This document shows positions 33,325 through 44,246 of a stretch of DNA of 64,000 bases, in pieces. The position numbers and the translations under genes were made by a program. Source of the stretch: Hysterangium stoloniferum. Its lineage: Eukaryota > Basidiomycota > Agaricomycetes > Hysterangiales > Hysterangiaceae. Under the pieces are notes generated by a model. It was given only the letters and a program-made list of their open reading frames with translations. It had not been told where the DNA came from and did not search any database. Within the stretch, counting starts at the first letter, position 1. Every line of letters begins with the position of its first letter. The stretch covers positions 1-64,000 of the forward strand of contig WHVD01000281.1 in assembly GCA_015178975.1 (NCBI GenBank), read 5' to 3'.

Positions 33325-35255
33325 TTAATCTTTTTTTGACTCAGTAGCCAGCTTAGCCGGTTGTGAGGTCGTGGCCGTATTGGCCGATCGGGCTTTTGTG
33401 GCCTTCAGGCATGTGGCGACTCGGTGTCTGGGATCTGCACACAACAAGCAAAGGTTGTTTCCATTCAATGTTGCTTTTCCTGTGGTAGGAGTTTGCCATT
33501 GGAGCCAATTTTTCCAGTTAAGTCGGGTTTGTCTTTATCTTAAGACTTATTCAACTGTTTGCCCTTGCCTTTCTTGTCATTAGAACCCTTGTTTTCAGAC
33601 TTTTTATCGGAGTTCGAGTTGCTACTATTGTTGGTGTTTTGATTACCAGACTTGTTGGCATTCTTATTGTCCGATGATTTGTTGTCCAATGGGTTTTCAC
33701 GACTAATTTCCGACCGTCATTCCCAGTACCGGGTGTCTGCATTTTGGGCCTTTAGACGCATGAGGGGGAGAGTCTTCGGTTTGCCAGTCTCTCCTTTGGA
33801 AACTTTGTCTTTGAGGCAAGATGGGAGGCCAGAGTAAAACTGGTAATGGAGGGCCGAATCGCCCTAGTCACAACGTGCAGTGAGGTTGTTGAACTGGACA
33901 ATGTAATCAGTGTGTGAAGAGTGGTGGAAGTTCTAACCATTCTATATACGAAGAATATTGACCATTTAGGTACGATACCAGGATGTATTGACTGTCTAAG
34001 TCTAATACAGACTGAACGCGTATTGACTGCTTAGTTCAATACAGTAGAAAGAAGTGGCTATCTAAAGTAGGTAGATAGCTAGAATGAATAACTAGAATCG
34101 ACTGTTAAGTGCGATTCTGAATGACTACTCGAGTGCAAAGTAGAGTAACTAGAGAGTCGAATAATAGAGTAGCGTGGATGTAGTCCACGCAGGTTGAGAT
34201 AAGGATTGAGTTTCGACTGGTACAGTTTGAAACTCAGATTGAGTAGATAGCTAAAGCCCGTCTGTGACAGTCGAGACGATACACCAATCACAACTTACAG
34301 GACACTAACAGGTGTCTGGGTAAGTCGTGGTTGCGGTGTAAAAGTGTCTGAGTTCTAAACTACGGGTGCTAGAATACATAAGTCTGGCGTGTGTGCGCCC
34401 ACAAGAGTCGATGTACCGCATACATAGGTCGTCGAACTAATTATAGATATAATAAAAGAGAGAAAACAGAAATAATAAAGGAAATATAGTAAGAGCTCAT
34501 CCGACTATATTTCCTGAGTGTATTTCACCATACCTCTCACACAGTGATGCACTGGGTGTCTTTCATTTTGAGATTAGAGAGTGCGGTTTCGGCATTGCCG
34601 GTTTGGTCGTAGGGACTGAAGTTTGTTTCGAGTTCCTCAACAAAGGCATCCCAATTGTGAAGCCAATTGGGATCTTCGGAGGTGAGGCCGGAGAATGCGG
34701 GTTCAAACCAGGCTGCTGTGGAGTCCTTAAGGTAAGAGAGTGCAAAATTTATCTTTCAGTCATCCATTGCAAATGCAGCCGGGCAGTCCTGAAAGTTGAA
34801 TTGACATTGCATAAGAAATGTTGGCAATTTCTTCAGGTTTGAGCCAGTAAACGGCTCGGGTTTGTTGACTTGGGTTTGCCCAGGTTCTTTTTCCTTGGTA
34901 TTGTTTCTAAGGAATTCGTTAAGGGATCCTAGGGTACCTGAGAACAATTCCCATGTCTCATCAGGACCAAGAGCCAGTTTTTGTTTTGCGGATTTCTTAG
35001 AACCACTGGCCTGAGGTATTGGTTGGTCACCATCCTCGGGTTCAGGTTCCAGAGCTGATTGATTGTTATCCCCTTCAGGTGCATTGCTTCAGTAACTTCT
35101 TCAGCATCGCCGGTAATTTCCACAAAGTGGGATTCTTTAGAGGTTCCTGGTTGCGGGGTTCTCTGAGTAGCTCGGGCTGTATACAGGAAAGGAGACTTGA
35201 GAGTGGAAGATTCTGCTTTGCCACTTGGCTTGGCATCTTTTTTTCTTGGGGGCAT
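33325..35255 (-). pseudogene. gag: Element B gag, interrupted by a solo LTR
   Basis: Starts at ATG 35255 (MPPRK, as in element C), reads the Gag body, is split by the solo LTR 33913-34541, then continues through a TGA after RYWE (near 33720; Arg in C), an Asn/Lys-rich linker and a zinc knuckle region, to TAA at 33325-33327. The end TCA AAA AAA GAT TAA is the gag-pol overlap, with A AAA AAA available for slippage. Confidence 0.85.
33913..34541. repeat. Solo LTR of an unrelated family (629 bp) inside element B gag, TSD CAGTG
   Basis: Starts TGTGAAGAGTGG and ends CCTCTCACA, with a TGTGA/TCACA inverted end. It is flanked by CAGTG at 33908-33912 and 34542-34546. Element C has the uninterrupted site. 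It lacks the core block of the gypsy LTRs and is probably copia-type. Confidence 0.88.
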
Positions 35256-35292
35256 GATTAACGGAAAATGCGAGTGTGAAATCAGAATATAC

Positions 35293-36033
35293 TGTTAAGA
35301 ACTAAAAACTGACTAGTGTCGGTGGGCCAATGGGGACCGATCAGAAGGACTTGGCTTCAGCTTATGTGCTGCGCCCTTACAGTTAACCGTCAGGTGTCCT
35401 TAAATTTCGGCCAGGCGAAGACTAGTGCTAATGAATACCTCTCAGCAAAACTACCGATCAGAAACGAGGGATAAGTCGAGTGTCAGGCCAAGGGGTCGGG
35501 GACCAAGAGTGGGTGAGTGCACGCGAAGGTGGATAGTGGAGTACTTAGTATGAGACTTCTATAGATGTAAGAGGGTATTCTGAGTCAATATTCTGATTGC
35601 CTAGTAACTACAACTACAGCGGGTTCATATACAAGTATCAGGCATCTAAAAACACTAACTAGGAGAAGAGCGGAAAGTGGTAGTGACAAATAAGCTTGAC
35701 TAGAAACAGGAAGGTTACGATTAGTTCAGAGGCCATGAGATAACCAATAGTGGAATTACGAGAAAAGGAAATAGTCCGAGGGTTACAAGTATATATAGAC
35801 ATATGTGAAACATTGAGTAGAACGGATCATCATAATAAAAAGGACATATCAAAGTTTAACCAGATAGTACGAGTATATTTTGACGGGGGCGTAAACGGAG
35901 TTTGATCACCATGAAGGCATATGTCAGCATCGGGAAGCCAATGGTTTCCGATGTGAGGACTTGAATGATGACTTGAATTGTCGATAGGAGGTGATAACCT
36001 CAGGGACCGTCGGGCTGCGACATGGTTGTAACA
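35293..36033 (-). repeat. 5' LTR of element B (741 bp)
   Basis: Starts TGTTAAGAACTAAAAAC and ends TGGTTGTAACA. The primer site just inside (minus strand, to 35292) is the same as element C's. It abuts a copia-like LTR fragment at 36034 without a target duplication. Confidence 0.92.
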
Positions 36034-36514
36034 CCCACTATATGACTCTGACTGCTTGCTTTACCCAAAAGTCTAACACACCTCCTCGAGTGAAGGAGTC
36101 GTGCGGCATTTCTATTCTGCTAAAAGGTATACTCTCAGGTACTGTACTCCCTATCTTCGTCTGTTGAGCATAATGTCCTCTATCACCACAGAAGGAACAT
36201 GTGATCTCAGACACAGGCCATTTGTCACGAATCGATTATTCTTCAATAAAGTCAAATAATATTCTACAGATCAAATCGAAAGCCTCGTTCGACAAAGTAT
36301 ATATTCGCCCTGTCGATGAAGTAAGAGGCTATTACCAGTCACGAGAACTCATGGAAGTATTTGTCGAAGAAGTTACGACAAGTTAGAATTACTAGTATCA
36401 CTAGTTTACAGATATTTTGACTGACTTCCCTTGCTCCTTTCGTAGCCCTTTTATGCTTTTCTTCATATCATTATGACTATGTTATGAACTAATAATGAAA
36501 TCATATGTACATGA

Positions 36515-37235
36515 TGTTAAGAACTGGAAACTGACTAATGTCGGTGGCCGACAGGGACCGATCGGAAGGACTTGGCTTCAGCTTATGGGCTGCGCCCTCG
36601 CAAATATCCGCAGGATGTCCTTAAATTTCGGGCGGGCGAAGACTAGTCCTAGTGAGTACCTTTCGGCGTGATACCGATTGGAATCGAAGGACAAGTCAAG
36701 CGTCGGGCCAAGGGGTCGGGGCCGGGAGTGGGCGAGCGCACGCGAAGGCGGATGGGGGAAGTCTTAGTATGAGACTGATACAGGTGTATGAGGGTATTCT
36801 GAGTCGATATTCTGATTGTCTAGTTACTACAATTACAGCGGGTTCATATACAAGTAACAGGCGTCTGGAAAATACTAATGGGGAGACGGGCGGAACACGG
36901 TATTAACAATAAGCTTGACTAGGAACGGGAAGTTTATGATTAGTTCGGAGGCCGATGATAACCGAGAGCGGAATTACGATAAAAGGAAATGGTTCGAGGA
37001 CTACAAATATAGATAGACATATGCGAAACATAAGATTGAACGGATCAACATAATAAAGGGGACGTATCAAAAGTTTGACCAGACAATACGAGTTATTTGA
37101 CGTGGGCGTAAATGGAGTTTGATCTTCGCGAAACATTCGTCAGCTTCGGGGCCGATGGTTTCCGAGGGGACGGCTTGAAACGTTGACAAGTGGCGATAAC
37201 CTCGGGGCCGATAGGGTTGCGACACGGTCGTAACA
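36515..37235 (-). repeat. 3' LTR of element C (721 bp)
   Basis: Differs from the 5' LTR at about 36670 (GATTGG for GATCGG) and about 36822 (TAGTTAC for TAGTAAC). The inverted core block is at about 36570-36640. Confidence 0.96.
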
Positions 37236-37351
37236 GTATCTCCCCTTTTGGCCGAAATCCCAAGGAGGCCGAAAATCTAGATCCCGTACGTAAAAACTTG
37301 TCGGGTACGGCTGGGTGTGTCAAACATCATGTGACTCGGCAAAAGTTTGCA

Positions 37352-37359
37352 TATAAAAG
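37352..37359 (+). promoter_or_regulatory. TATA box of the element C accessory gene
   Basis: TATAAAAG, 50 bp before the ATG at 37409, with ATCATGTGACTC at about 37327-37338. The box lies in the element interior, about 115 bp from the LTR edge. It is at the same distance in elements A and B. Confidence 0.5.
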
Positions 37360-37408
37360 TTTGAGAGTTCCTGGCGCTTGAAATTCCACTTCCCTTCCTC
37401 TAACCACC

Positions 37409-38384
37409 ATGACCATAGGCTCGGGGGCAAAGCCCTTCCCGGTTAGGTTAACAGTTGCACCCATGTCGGTGCCGAGTGGTACGGCGAACGCGAAAGAGCG
37501 TCGGCGTATACTCGAGCAGAAGAAAAAGGCGCGTGAAGAGGAGGAGCAGAAAGAGAAGGAGGAGTTGGCGGCCATCGAGGCCGAGGAAAAGAAACAGGCG
37601 GCAGAAGAGGCCGCGCGCAAGCACTGGGAAGCAGTGCTTGCAAAGAACAAGCAGCAGGAGGCCGATCGGGCACGGGAGGAGGCGGCGAAAAAGAAGTGGG
37701 AGGGAAAAGTGAGTCGGCTCTGGTGTCTTTTGCGAACCTTACTGACAATATCTGTTAGCGCAAGGCTGCAACGCCTTCGGAGTCCGATGACGAAGAGGGA
37801 GAGGAGGACGAGGAGGATGCACCGGGGCCGTCGAGCCCCAAGGTGGGTTCGGTTTCCTAAAATAAAACTTCCCAAATAATTTTTTATAGAAACAAAAGCA
37901 GGCCCCCAAGGCGGGGCCCGAAAATGACCCCAAGTGCAATCGGTGCACGAAACGGGGCCGAACCTGTCATCCCCGGACCAATGGTCGGGGCCGCACTTGT
38001 CAAGAGTGCGCTGATCAGAAGCTTGGGTGTGTTTTTCCGGGGGCCGATGGCTCATTCCAGGAGCGACAGGCCGATGCTCTAGAAGAGCAAAACCGCCTCA
38101 TGCGGACCTACTTCTCGGAGACGAGCCGGTACCGATATGAGATGTTGCGACAACAAGGGCTCGTAACTGAGCAATTGCGACTCTTGGGCGTCGGGCTGGA
38201 GAAACAGACCAGTGTTATCGAGTCTCTCGGTGGTCAACTTGAGCAGTATTTGGAAGTCTCGAGTTGCGGTGGGCATGAAATTGGGGTTTCGGAGAAGGTC
38301 GGTGATGTGGTATCGGTGGCTGTCGGTGCGGAGGTGGGTTCGGAGGTCGGAGAGGAGGGAGAAGTTGTAGAGGGAGAAAATTAG
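37409..38384 (+). CDS. Intact antisense accessory gene: coiled coil plus Zn(II)2Cys6-like protein
   Basis: Model: join(37409..37708, 37759..37842, 37890..38384), 292 aa; introns of 50 and 47 bp, GT-AG, both phase 0. The start is ACCACCATGACC. Residues about 28-100 form a Lys/Glu/Ala coiled coil; exon 2 (101-128) is acidic (SESDDEEGEEDEEDAPG). Cysteines 144, 147, 154, 165, 168 and 175 give C-x2-C-x6-C-x10-C-x2-C-x6-C with basic residues between, as in Gal4-type Zn2Cys6 domains. A second coiled coil follows (about 190-250: LEEQNRLMRTYF, GLVTEQLRLLGVGLEKQ), the usual place for a dimerisation helix. It is convergent to pol (stops 96 bp apart). The family is not known to me. A role as a DNA-binding regulator of the element or of target choice is inference. 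Confidence 0.82.
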
Positions 38385-38480
38385 ATAGTGAAATATATCG
38401 GTTTTTCTTTTTAAACAAACAAATCATAGCGTGAAAACATAAGGCATAGTCGGAAAAAGGTCGGATACCGCGTGATAGTC

Positions 38481-41400
38481 TTATAAGGAATTGAGAGGAC
38501 CGGGTTTGTTCGGATAAGCTTGGTGAAACCCTAAAACGATTTCCGAGGCATTACCGAGCTCTGTAGCTAGGATCCATGAAGTTTCTTCATCTGTACCTTC
38601 ATAGCCAGCCCATTTGACCAAATAAAGTAATTTGCATGAGCGTCGGCGATTGTCGATTTTTGAGTCTAGGATTTCTGATATCTCGAATTCGGGTTCCCCA
38701 TCAATAATCACGGGTGGAGGTGGTGGCTGTATGCGATCCGGTATATTGTTAGGAACACAAGGTTCTAACATAGATACATGAAATACCGGGTGCACTGCAC
38801 GCATGTTGTCGGGGAGCCGAAGCGTCCATGAAAGTGTGCCGGCTTGTGCTATAACTTCGAAAGGACCTAAATATTTTTCAGAGAGCTTCTTAGAAGGTCT
38901 AGTAGTTCGGAAAAACTCGGCTTTAACGAATACTCGGTCTCCAATCTTGAAATCAGGAGGTGGAAGTCGGTTTTTATCCGCAGACCGTTGGTATCGTTCT
39001 TGAGCCATTGCGATAGTTTTACGAAGTTCTTGATGTAGCTCGTCGAGGTTTGTAACAAAGTCTTGAGCACGGGCGGATGCGAGATCGCGTTCCGGGTGGA
39101 TTGCGATGTTGGGGTTGTAGCCTTTATTTGCGAAGAAAGGCGAAATGCCAGTAGTGGCATTTGGTGCGTTGTTGTATGCGAATTCGGCCAGCGGTAGTAG
39201 TGATTTCCAATTGTCTTGTTGATAGTTGCAATAGACACGGATGTATTGCTCCAAGGTTTGATTCATGCGTTCGGTTTGTCCATCGCCTTCCGGGTGATAG
39301 CCCGAAGTGAAGTGTAACTTCATGTCTAGTGCTTTTCCGAGTGACCTAAAGAAGTGAGAGACAAACTCGGAGCCGCGATCGGATGTGACATGCGACGGAA
39401 CGCCATGCTTGGAAAATACGTGGGTAACGAATAATTCAGCTAACTGTACAGATGTTATCGTGTCATATGTTGGAATGAAAATACTTTGCTTTGAGAGCCG
39501 ATCCACAACAACTAGGATTGCTGTGTGACCTTCGGATGCCGGTAGGTGCTCGATAAAATCCATAGAAATCGAGTTCCAGGGTTTTTCCGGTATCGGTAAT
39601 TGTTTGAGTAGGCCATATGGTTTGTGTCGCTGTGATTTAGAGCGTAAACACGTAGTACAGGATTTACAATAGTGCTTAACAAAATCTCGGATGCCGGGCC
39701 ATGTATATTCTCTTCTAATGAGTGAGAGGGTCTTATTGAGGCCGAAATGTCCTGAGATTGGGTGGTCGTGCTTATGTTGTAGGATTCGCAGCCGAAGGGT
39801 GTCGGAATCCGGTACATAAATGCGATTGTCAAGTCGAATGAAACCTTGTGAGTCTAATGACCATCGGGGCTGATCGGGGTCGGACGGGTTATCGAGGTGT
39901 GCTTTGGTGACTGGGTCTAATGGAATTGCCGATAGCATGTCTTGATGTAACTTTTCGGTATCCATAAGGATAACACTTCGCAAGACTGGATGAATGAGGT
40001 AAGTGGCTCGGATAGATGCGGACAGTTGTTCCGATGAAAACATAGGTTTGAAATTATGCGGATTAACTGTGGCGTAGTCGCTACTCCCCTCTTTAGGATA
40101 GACGTCCCATCGTCTAGTCATAGCGTCGGGTTTTCCACCAAGGCGGCCGGGACGGAAGCGGATTACCATGTTGAAAGCGGAGAGGTATTCGGACCATCGA
40201 GCTTGTCGACGGGTGAGAAGTTTTGTGGTTGAAAAGTAAACTAAATTTTTGTGGTCTGTAATAACATCTACCGGGTGGGCCGAGCCCTCCAAATAATGTC
40301 GCCATGTCTTGAAAGCTTCAAATATTGCGAGTAATTCCTTATCGTGAACGTCGTAGTTGAGTTCGGGCGCCGAAAATGTGCGAGACAGAAAAGCTACTGG
40401 GTGTACTTCACCATCGGTGTCCAGAATGGACAATATCGCGGCAAGCGCATAGTCCGAAGCATCAGTTTCCACGATGAGTTGAACGTCGGGTTTCCAGTGC
40501 GACAAGATAGGGGCGGATGTAAACGCACTTTTCAATTCCTGGAATGCCGATCAGCATTCTTCGGAGAAATTCCACGGGGTGTCTTTGCGAGTAAGACGAG
40601 TGAGCGGAACGGTAATTTTTGAGTAATTGTGAATGAAACGGCGATAAAAATTGGCGAAGCCTAAAAAGGATTGAATATCTTTAACCTTTCGGGGTTCCGG
40701 CCAATCTTGAATGACTTGAATTTTAGCGTCGTCCATGCGGAGACCATCGGGTCCCATCATGAAGCCTAAGTATTCGACCGTGTCGACATCAAAAGAACAT
40801 TTTTTACCATTCGCAAAAAGACCATGTTTTCGGAGTCTTCGGAGGACTTCACGGACGTGTTCATCATGAAGTGTAGGGTCTTCGGAGAAGATGAGGATGT
40901 CGTCTAGGTACACAATGACAAAGACGTCAAGGAGGTCGGAAAAGACATCGTTGATAAAACGTTGAAAGACCGACGGAGCGTTGGTGAGGCCGAAAGGCAT
41001 TACTAACCATTCAAAGGAGCCATAGCGAGTGCGAAAAGCCGTTTTCCATTCGTCGCCTTCGGCGATCCGAACCAAATGATAGGCGTGTTTGAGATCTATC
41101 TTTGTATAAATTCGGGCCTTCCGAGGGGCGTCGAGTAAATCGGAGATTAATGGTAATGGGTACTTGTCTTTTCGAGTAATTGCGTTTAGTCCTCGAAAGT
41201 CAACGCAGAGTCGAAGGGAACCGTCTTTTTTCCGAACGAATAGGACAGGGGCTCCATAGGGAGACTTTGAGGGTCGGATAAAACCTATAGCCAAATGTTC
41301 ATCCAAGAAATCTCGGATAGCCGATAATTCGGACTGCGAGAGAGGATAAACTGGGCCTAGGGGCGGATGTGAACCATCTTCAATATCAATTTTCAAATCG

Positions 41401-42293
41401 TAAGGCCTGTGAGGGGCGAGTCGATCGGCTTTTTGTTTACTGAAGACATCTGCAAATTCATGGTATTTTTTAGGAACACCTTCTAAATCTGCGATCGGTT
41501 CGGTCACCGGGGATGCAAAGCGACCGGTGACTTCGTCAACTTTAAGATTGACTGTAAATGCTCGGGAGCCGTCCAAATTGATGGCTCTCATAAAAGCTGC
41601 GGCGTTTATTAGAGAGACAGGCGGCGGAGAGCTCGGATTTGCCACGGGGGCCGGAGGTGCTGTAGAGGCCATATTTGCCGAAACAGGCGGAAACGGAACA
41701 GTCGTAACGGGTGCCGACGGGGTTCGGAAATGGATACTGCCCAATACCCAATCAATCAACGGATTATAGCGGGTGAGCCAGTTATGTCCTAGAACCACGG
41801 AGCAGCTCGAGTCCAACTGTGTTACAAAAAACGTAACTGTCTGAAAGGTTCCACACGGGAACCGAAGTCGGAGTTCGCAGGCTTGCGAGATTACGGAGTT
41901 TGAGGTACCATCAAAAAGTCGGAGCGGAATCGGATCTATTGCATAGGTTTTCAACTGATTTTTTCTGGAAAAACTTGTATCTATAAAACAATGGGTTGAA
42001 CCTGAATCTATGAGAGCTCGAAAAGTGAAACTCCCGAGAGGTTCCGAAGTAAGATTTATGAACAAGGAATTAGGATCATACAATGCGGATGCGTTAAGAT
42101 GACAATTTTCCGGTGTGCGAGGAGATTCAACGCAACTCTCCAACCGCACGGAATCCAGAGAGTTGCTTAATCTTTTTTCGACTCGGCAGCCAGCTTGGCC
42201 GGTTGTGAGGTCGTGGCCGTGTTGGCCGATCGGGCTTTTGTGGCTTTTGGGCATGCAGCGACTCGGTGTCCGGGATCTGCACACAACAAACAA
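38481..42293 (-). pseudogene. pol: Element C pol: protease-RT-RNase H-integrase-chromodomain, one TGA
   Basis: A single frame from 42293 to 38481, interrupted only by TGA at 40551-40553 (after NFSEEC). Protease active site ALIDSGSTHCFID (about 41990). RT has LRLCVDFRGLN and the catalytic VIVYLDDIL (about 40910). RNase H has [11 protein letters not shown]. Integrase has H-H-C-C, the MDFIEH Asp, TSDRGSEF and GDGQTERMNQ. The chromodomain ends the protein (LLYLVKWAGYEGTDEETSW). Pol opens in the -1 frame relative to gag at the overlap near 42173. Only the one stop separates it from a full product, so read-through or very recent loss are both possible. Confidence 0.92.
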
Positions 42294-43466
42294 AGGTTGT
42301 TGTCCATTCGGCGTTGCTTTTCCTGTGGGAGGAGCTTGCCATCGGAGCCGAGTTTGCCAGTTAGGTCGGGTTTGTCTTTGTCTTGAGACTTATTCGACTG
42401 TTTGCCCTTGCCTTTTTTGTCGTTAGACCCTTTGTTTTCGGACTTCTTATCGGAAGTCGAGTTGCCAGTTATATTGGTGTTTTGGTTACCAGACTTATTG
42501 GCATTTTTGTTGTCCGATGATTTTTTGTCCGACGGGTTTTCGCGACTGATTTCCGAACGTCGTTCCCAGTATCGAGCGTCTGCGTTTTGGGGCTTTCAGG
42601 CGCATGAGAGGGAGGGTTTTCGGCTTGCCGGTCTCTCCTTTGGAGACTTCGTTTTTGAGGCGAGACGGAAGGCCGGAGTAAAACTGGTAACGGAGGGCCG
42701 AATCGCCCCAGTCGCAACGCGCGGCGAGGTTGTTGAACTGGACGATATAATCGGTGATGCGCTGAGTGTCTTTCATTTTGAGATTAGAAAGCGCGGTTTC
42801 GGCATCGCCGGTTTGGTCGTAGGGGCCGAAGTTGGTTTCGAGTTCCTCGACAAAGGCATCCCAATCGTGGAGCCAATCGGGGTCTTCAGAGGTGAGGCCA
42901 GAAAATGCGGGTTCAAACCAGGCTGCTGCGGAATCCTTAAGGTATGAGAGTGCGAAGTTTACCTTTCGGTCATCCGTTGCGAATGCAGCCGGGCGGTCCC
43001 GAAAGTTGAATCGACATTGCATAAGGAATGTCGGCAATTTCTTCGGGTTTGAGCCAGTAAATGGCTCGGGTTTGTTGACTCGGGTTTGCCCAGGTTCCTT
43101 TTCCTTGATATTGCTTTTAAGGAATTCATTAAGGGATCCTAGTGTACCTGAAAACAATTCCCATGTTTCTTCAGGGTCGAGAGCCGGTTTCTTCTTTGCA
43201 GACTTCTTGGAGCCACTAGCCTGAGGTTGGTCGCCATCCTCGGGTTCGTGTTCCGAAACTGGTTGATTGTTAATCTCCTCAGTTGCTTCGGGATCGGTTG
43301 CTTCAGTTACTTCTTCAGCATCGCCGGTAATCTCCACAAAGCGAGATTCTTCGGAGGTTTCTGGTAGCGGAGTTTTCTGAGTAGCTCGGGCTGTATACAG
43401 AAAAGGAGACTTGAGAGTGGAAGATTCTGCTTCGCCGCTAGGCTTGGCATTTTTCCTCGGAGGCAT
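42167..43466 (-). pseudogene. gag: Element C gag, one-base insertion
   Basis: ATG 43466 (MPPRKNAKPSG). The Gag body (PEPFTGSNPKKLPTFL, a Ty3-type capsid region) is open to codon 323, but a one-base insertion near 42585-42597 relative to element B shifts the frame and gives a stop at 42495. In the shifted frame the Asn/Lys linker and the knuckle CLLCADPGHRVAAC (near 42290) continue to TAA at 42167-42169. At the end, TCG AAA AAA GAT TAA precedes a switch to the -1 pol frame. Confidence 0.85.
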
Positions 43467-43491
43467 GTTTAGACGGAAAATGCGAGTGTGA

Positions 43492-43502
43492 AATCAGAAT
43501 AT
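43492..43502 (-). promoter_or_regulatory. Primer-binding site, self-priming type
   Basis: Two bases inside the 5' LTR, the element strand reads ATATTCTGATT. This is the exact 11-nt complement of AATCAGAATAT, which occurs in the LTR at 43797-43807, about 33 nt after the TATATGAA box (43833-43840), just where transcription should start. No CCA-type tRNA complement is seen. Element B has the same pair. Confidence 0.65.
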
Positions 43503-43504
43503 AC

Positions 43505-44225
43505 TGTTAAGAACTGGAAACTGACTAATGTCGGTGGCCGACAGGGACCGATCGGAAGGACTTGGCTTCAGCTTATGGGCTGCGCCCTCGCAAATATCCG
43601 CAGGATGTCCTTAAATTTCGGGCGGGCGAAGACTAGTCCTAGTGAGTACCTTTCGGCGTGATACCGATCGGAATCGAAGGACAAGTCAAGCGTCGGGCCA
43701 AGGGGTCGGGGCCGGGAGTGGGCGAGCGCACGCGAAGGCGGATGGGGGAAGTCTTAGTATGAGACTGATACAGGTGTATGAGGGTATTCTGAGTCGATAT
43801 TCTGATTGTCTAGTAACTACAATTACAGCGGGTTCATATACAAGTAACAGGCGTCTGGAAAATACTAATGGGGAGACGGGCGGAACACGGTATTAACAAT
43901 AAGCTTGACTAGGAACGGGAAGTTTATGATTAGTTCGGAGGCCGATGATAACCGAGAGCGGAATTACGATAAAAGGAAATGGTTCGAGGACTACAAATAT
44001 AGATAGACATATGCGAAACATAAGATTGAACGGATCAACATAATAAAGGGGACGTATCAAAAGTTTGACCAGACAATACGAGTTATTTGACGTGGGCGTA
44101 AATGGAGTTTGATCTTCGCGAAACATTCGTCAGCTTCGGGGCCGATGGTTTCCGAGGGGACGGCTTGAAACGTTGACAAGTGGCGATAACCTCGGGGCCG
44201 ATAGGGTTGCGACACGGTCGTAACA
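43505..44225 (-). repeat. 5' LTR of element C (721 bp)
   Basis: TGTTAAGAACTGG to GTCGTAACA on the plus strand. It appears identical to the solo LTR at 50911-51631. TATATGAA box (inverted) at 43833-43840. Confidence 0.96.
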
Positions 44226-44246
44226 CATGACGTCGAAATGAGACAT

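Larger units (their letters stand above)
24706..36033 (-). mobile_element. Element B: decayed chromovirus with nested insertions
   Basis: Same layout as element C, minus orientation: 3' LTR 24706-25445, plus-strand accessory gene, pol, gag, primer site, 5' LTR 35293-36033. Removing the insertions at 29016-30569, 30598-32010 and 33913-34546 leaves an interior of about 6.2 kb, equal to element C. The LTRs look only about 85-90% alike, and many CpG sites have decayed, so it is older than C. The flanks CTTTA (left) and CCCAC (right) do not match, and the two sides belong to unrelated sequences, so the locus was rearranged after insertion. Confidence 0.9.
36515..44225 (-). mobile_element. Element C: complete chromovirus, 7711 bp, TSD CATGA
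   Basis: LTRs 36515-37235 and 43505-44225 (721 bp each) differ at only two visible sites, so insertion is recent. CATGA flanks both ends (36510-36514, 44226-44230). Order along the element (minus strand): 5' LTR, primer site, gag, pol with chromodomain, convergent accessory gene on the other strand, polypurine tract (AAAAGGGGAGATAC), 3' LTR. Lesions: a one-base insertion in gag and one TGA in pol. The accessory gene is intact. Confidence 0.97.
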
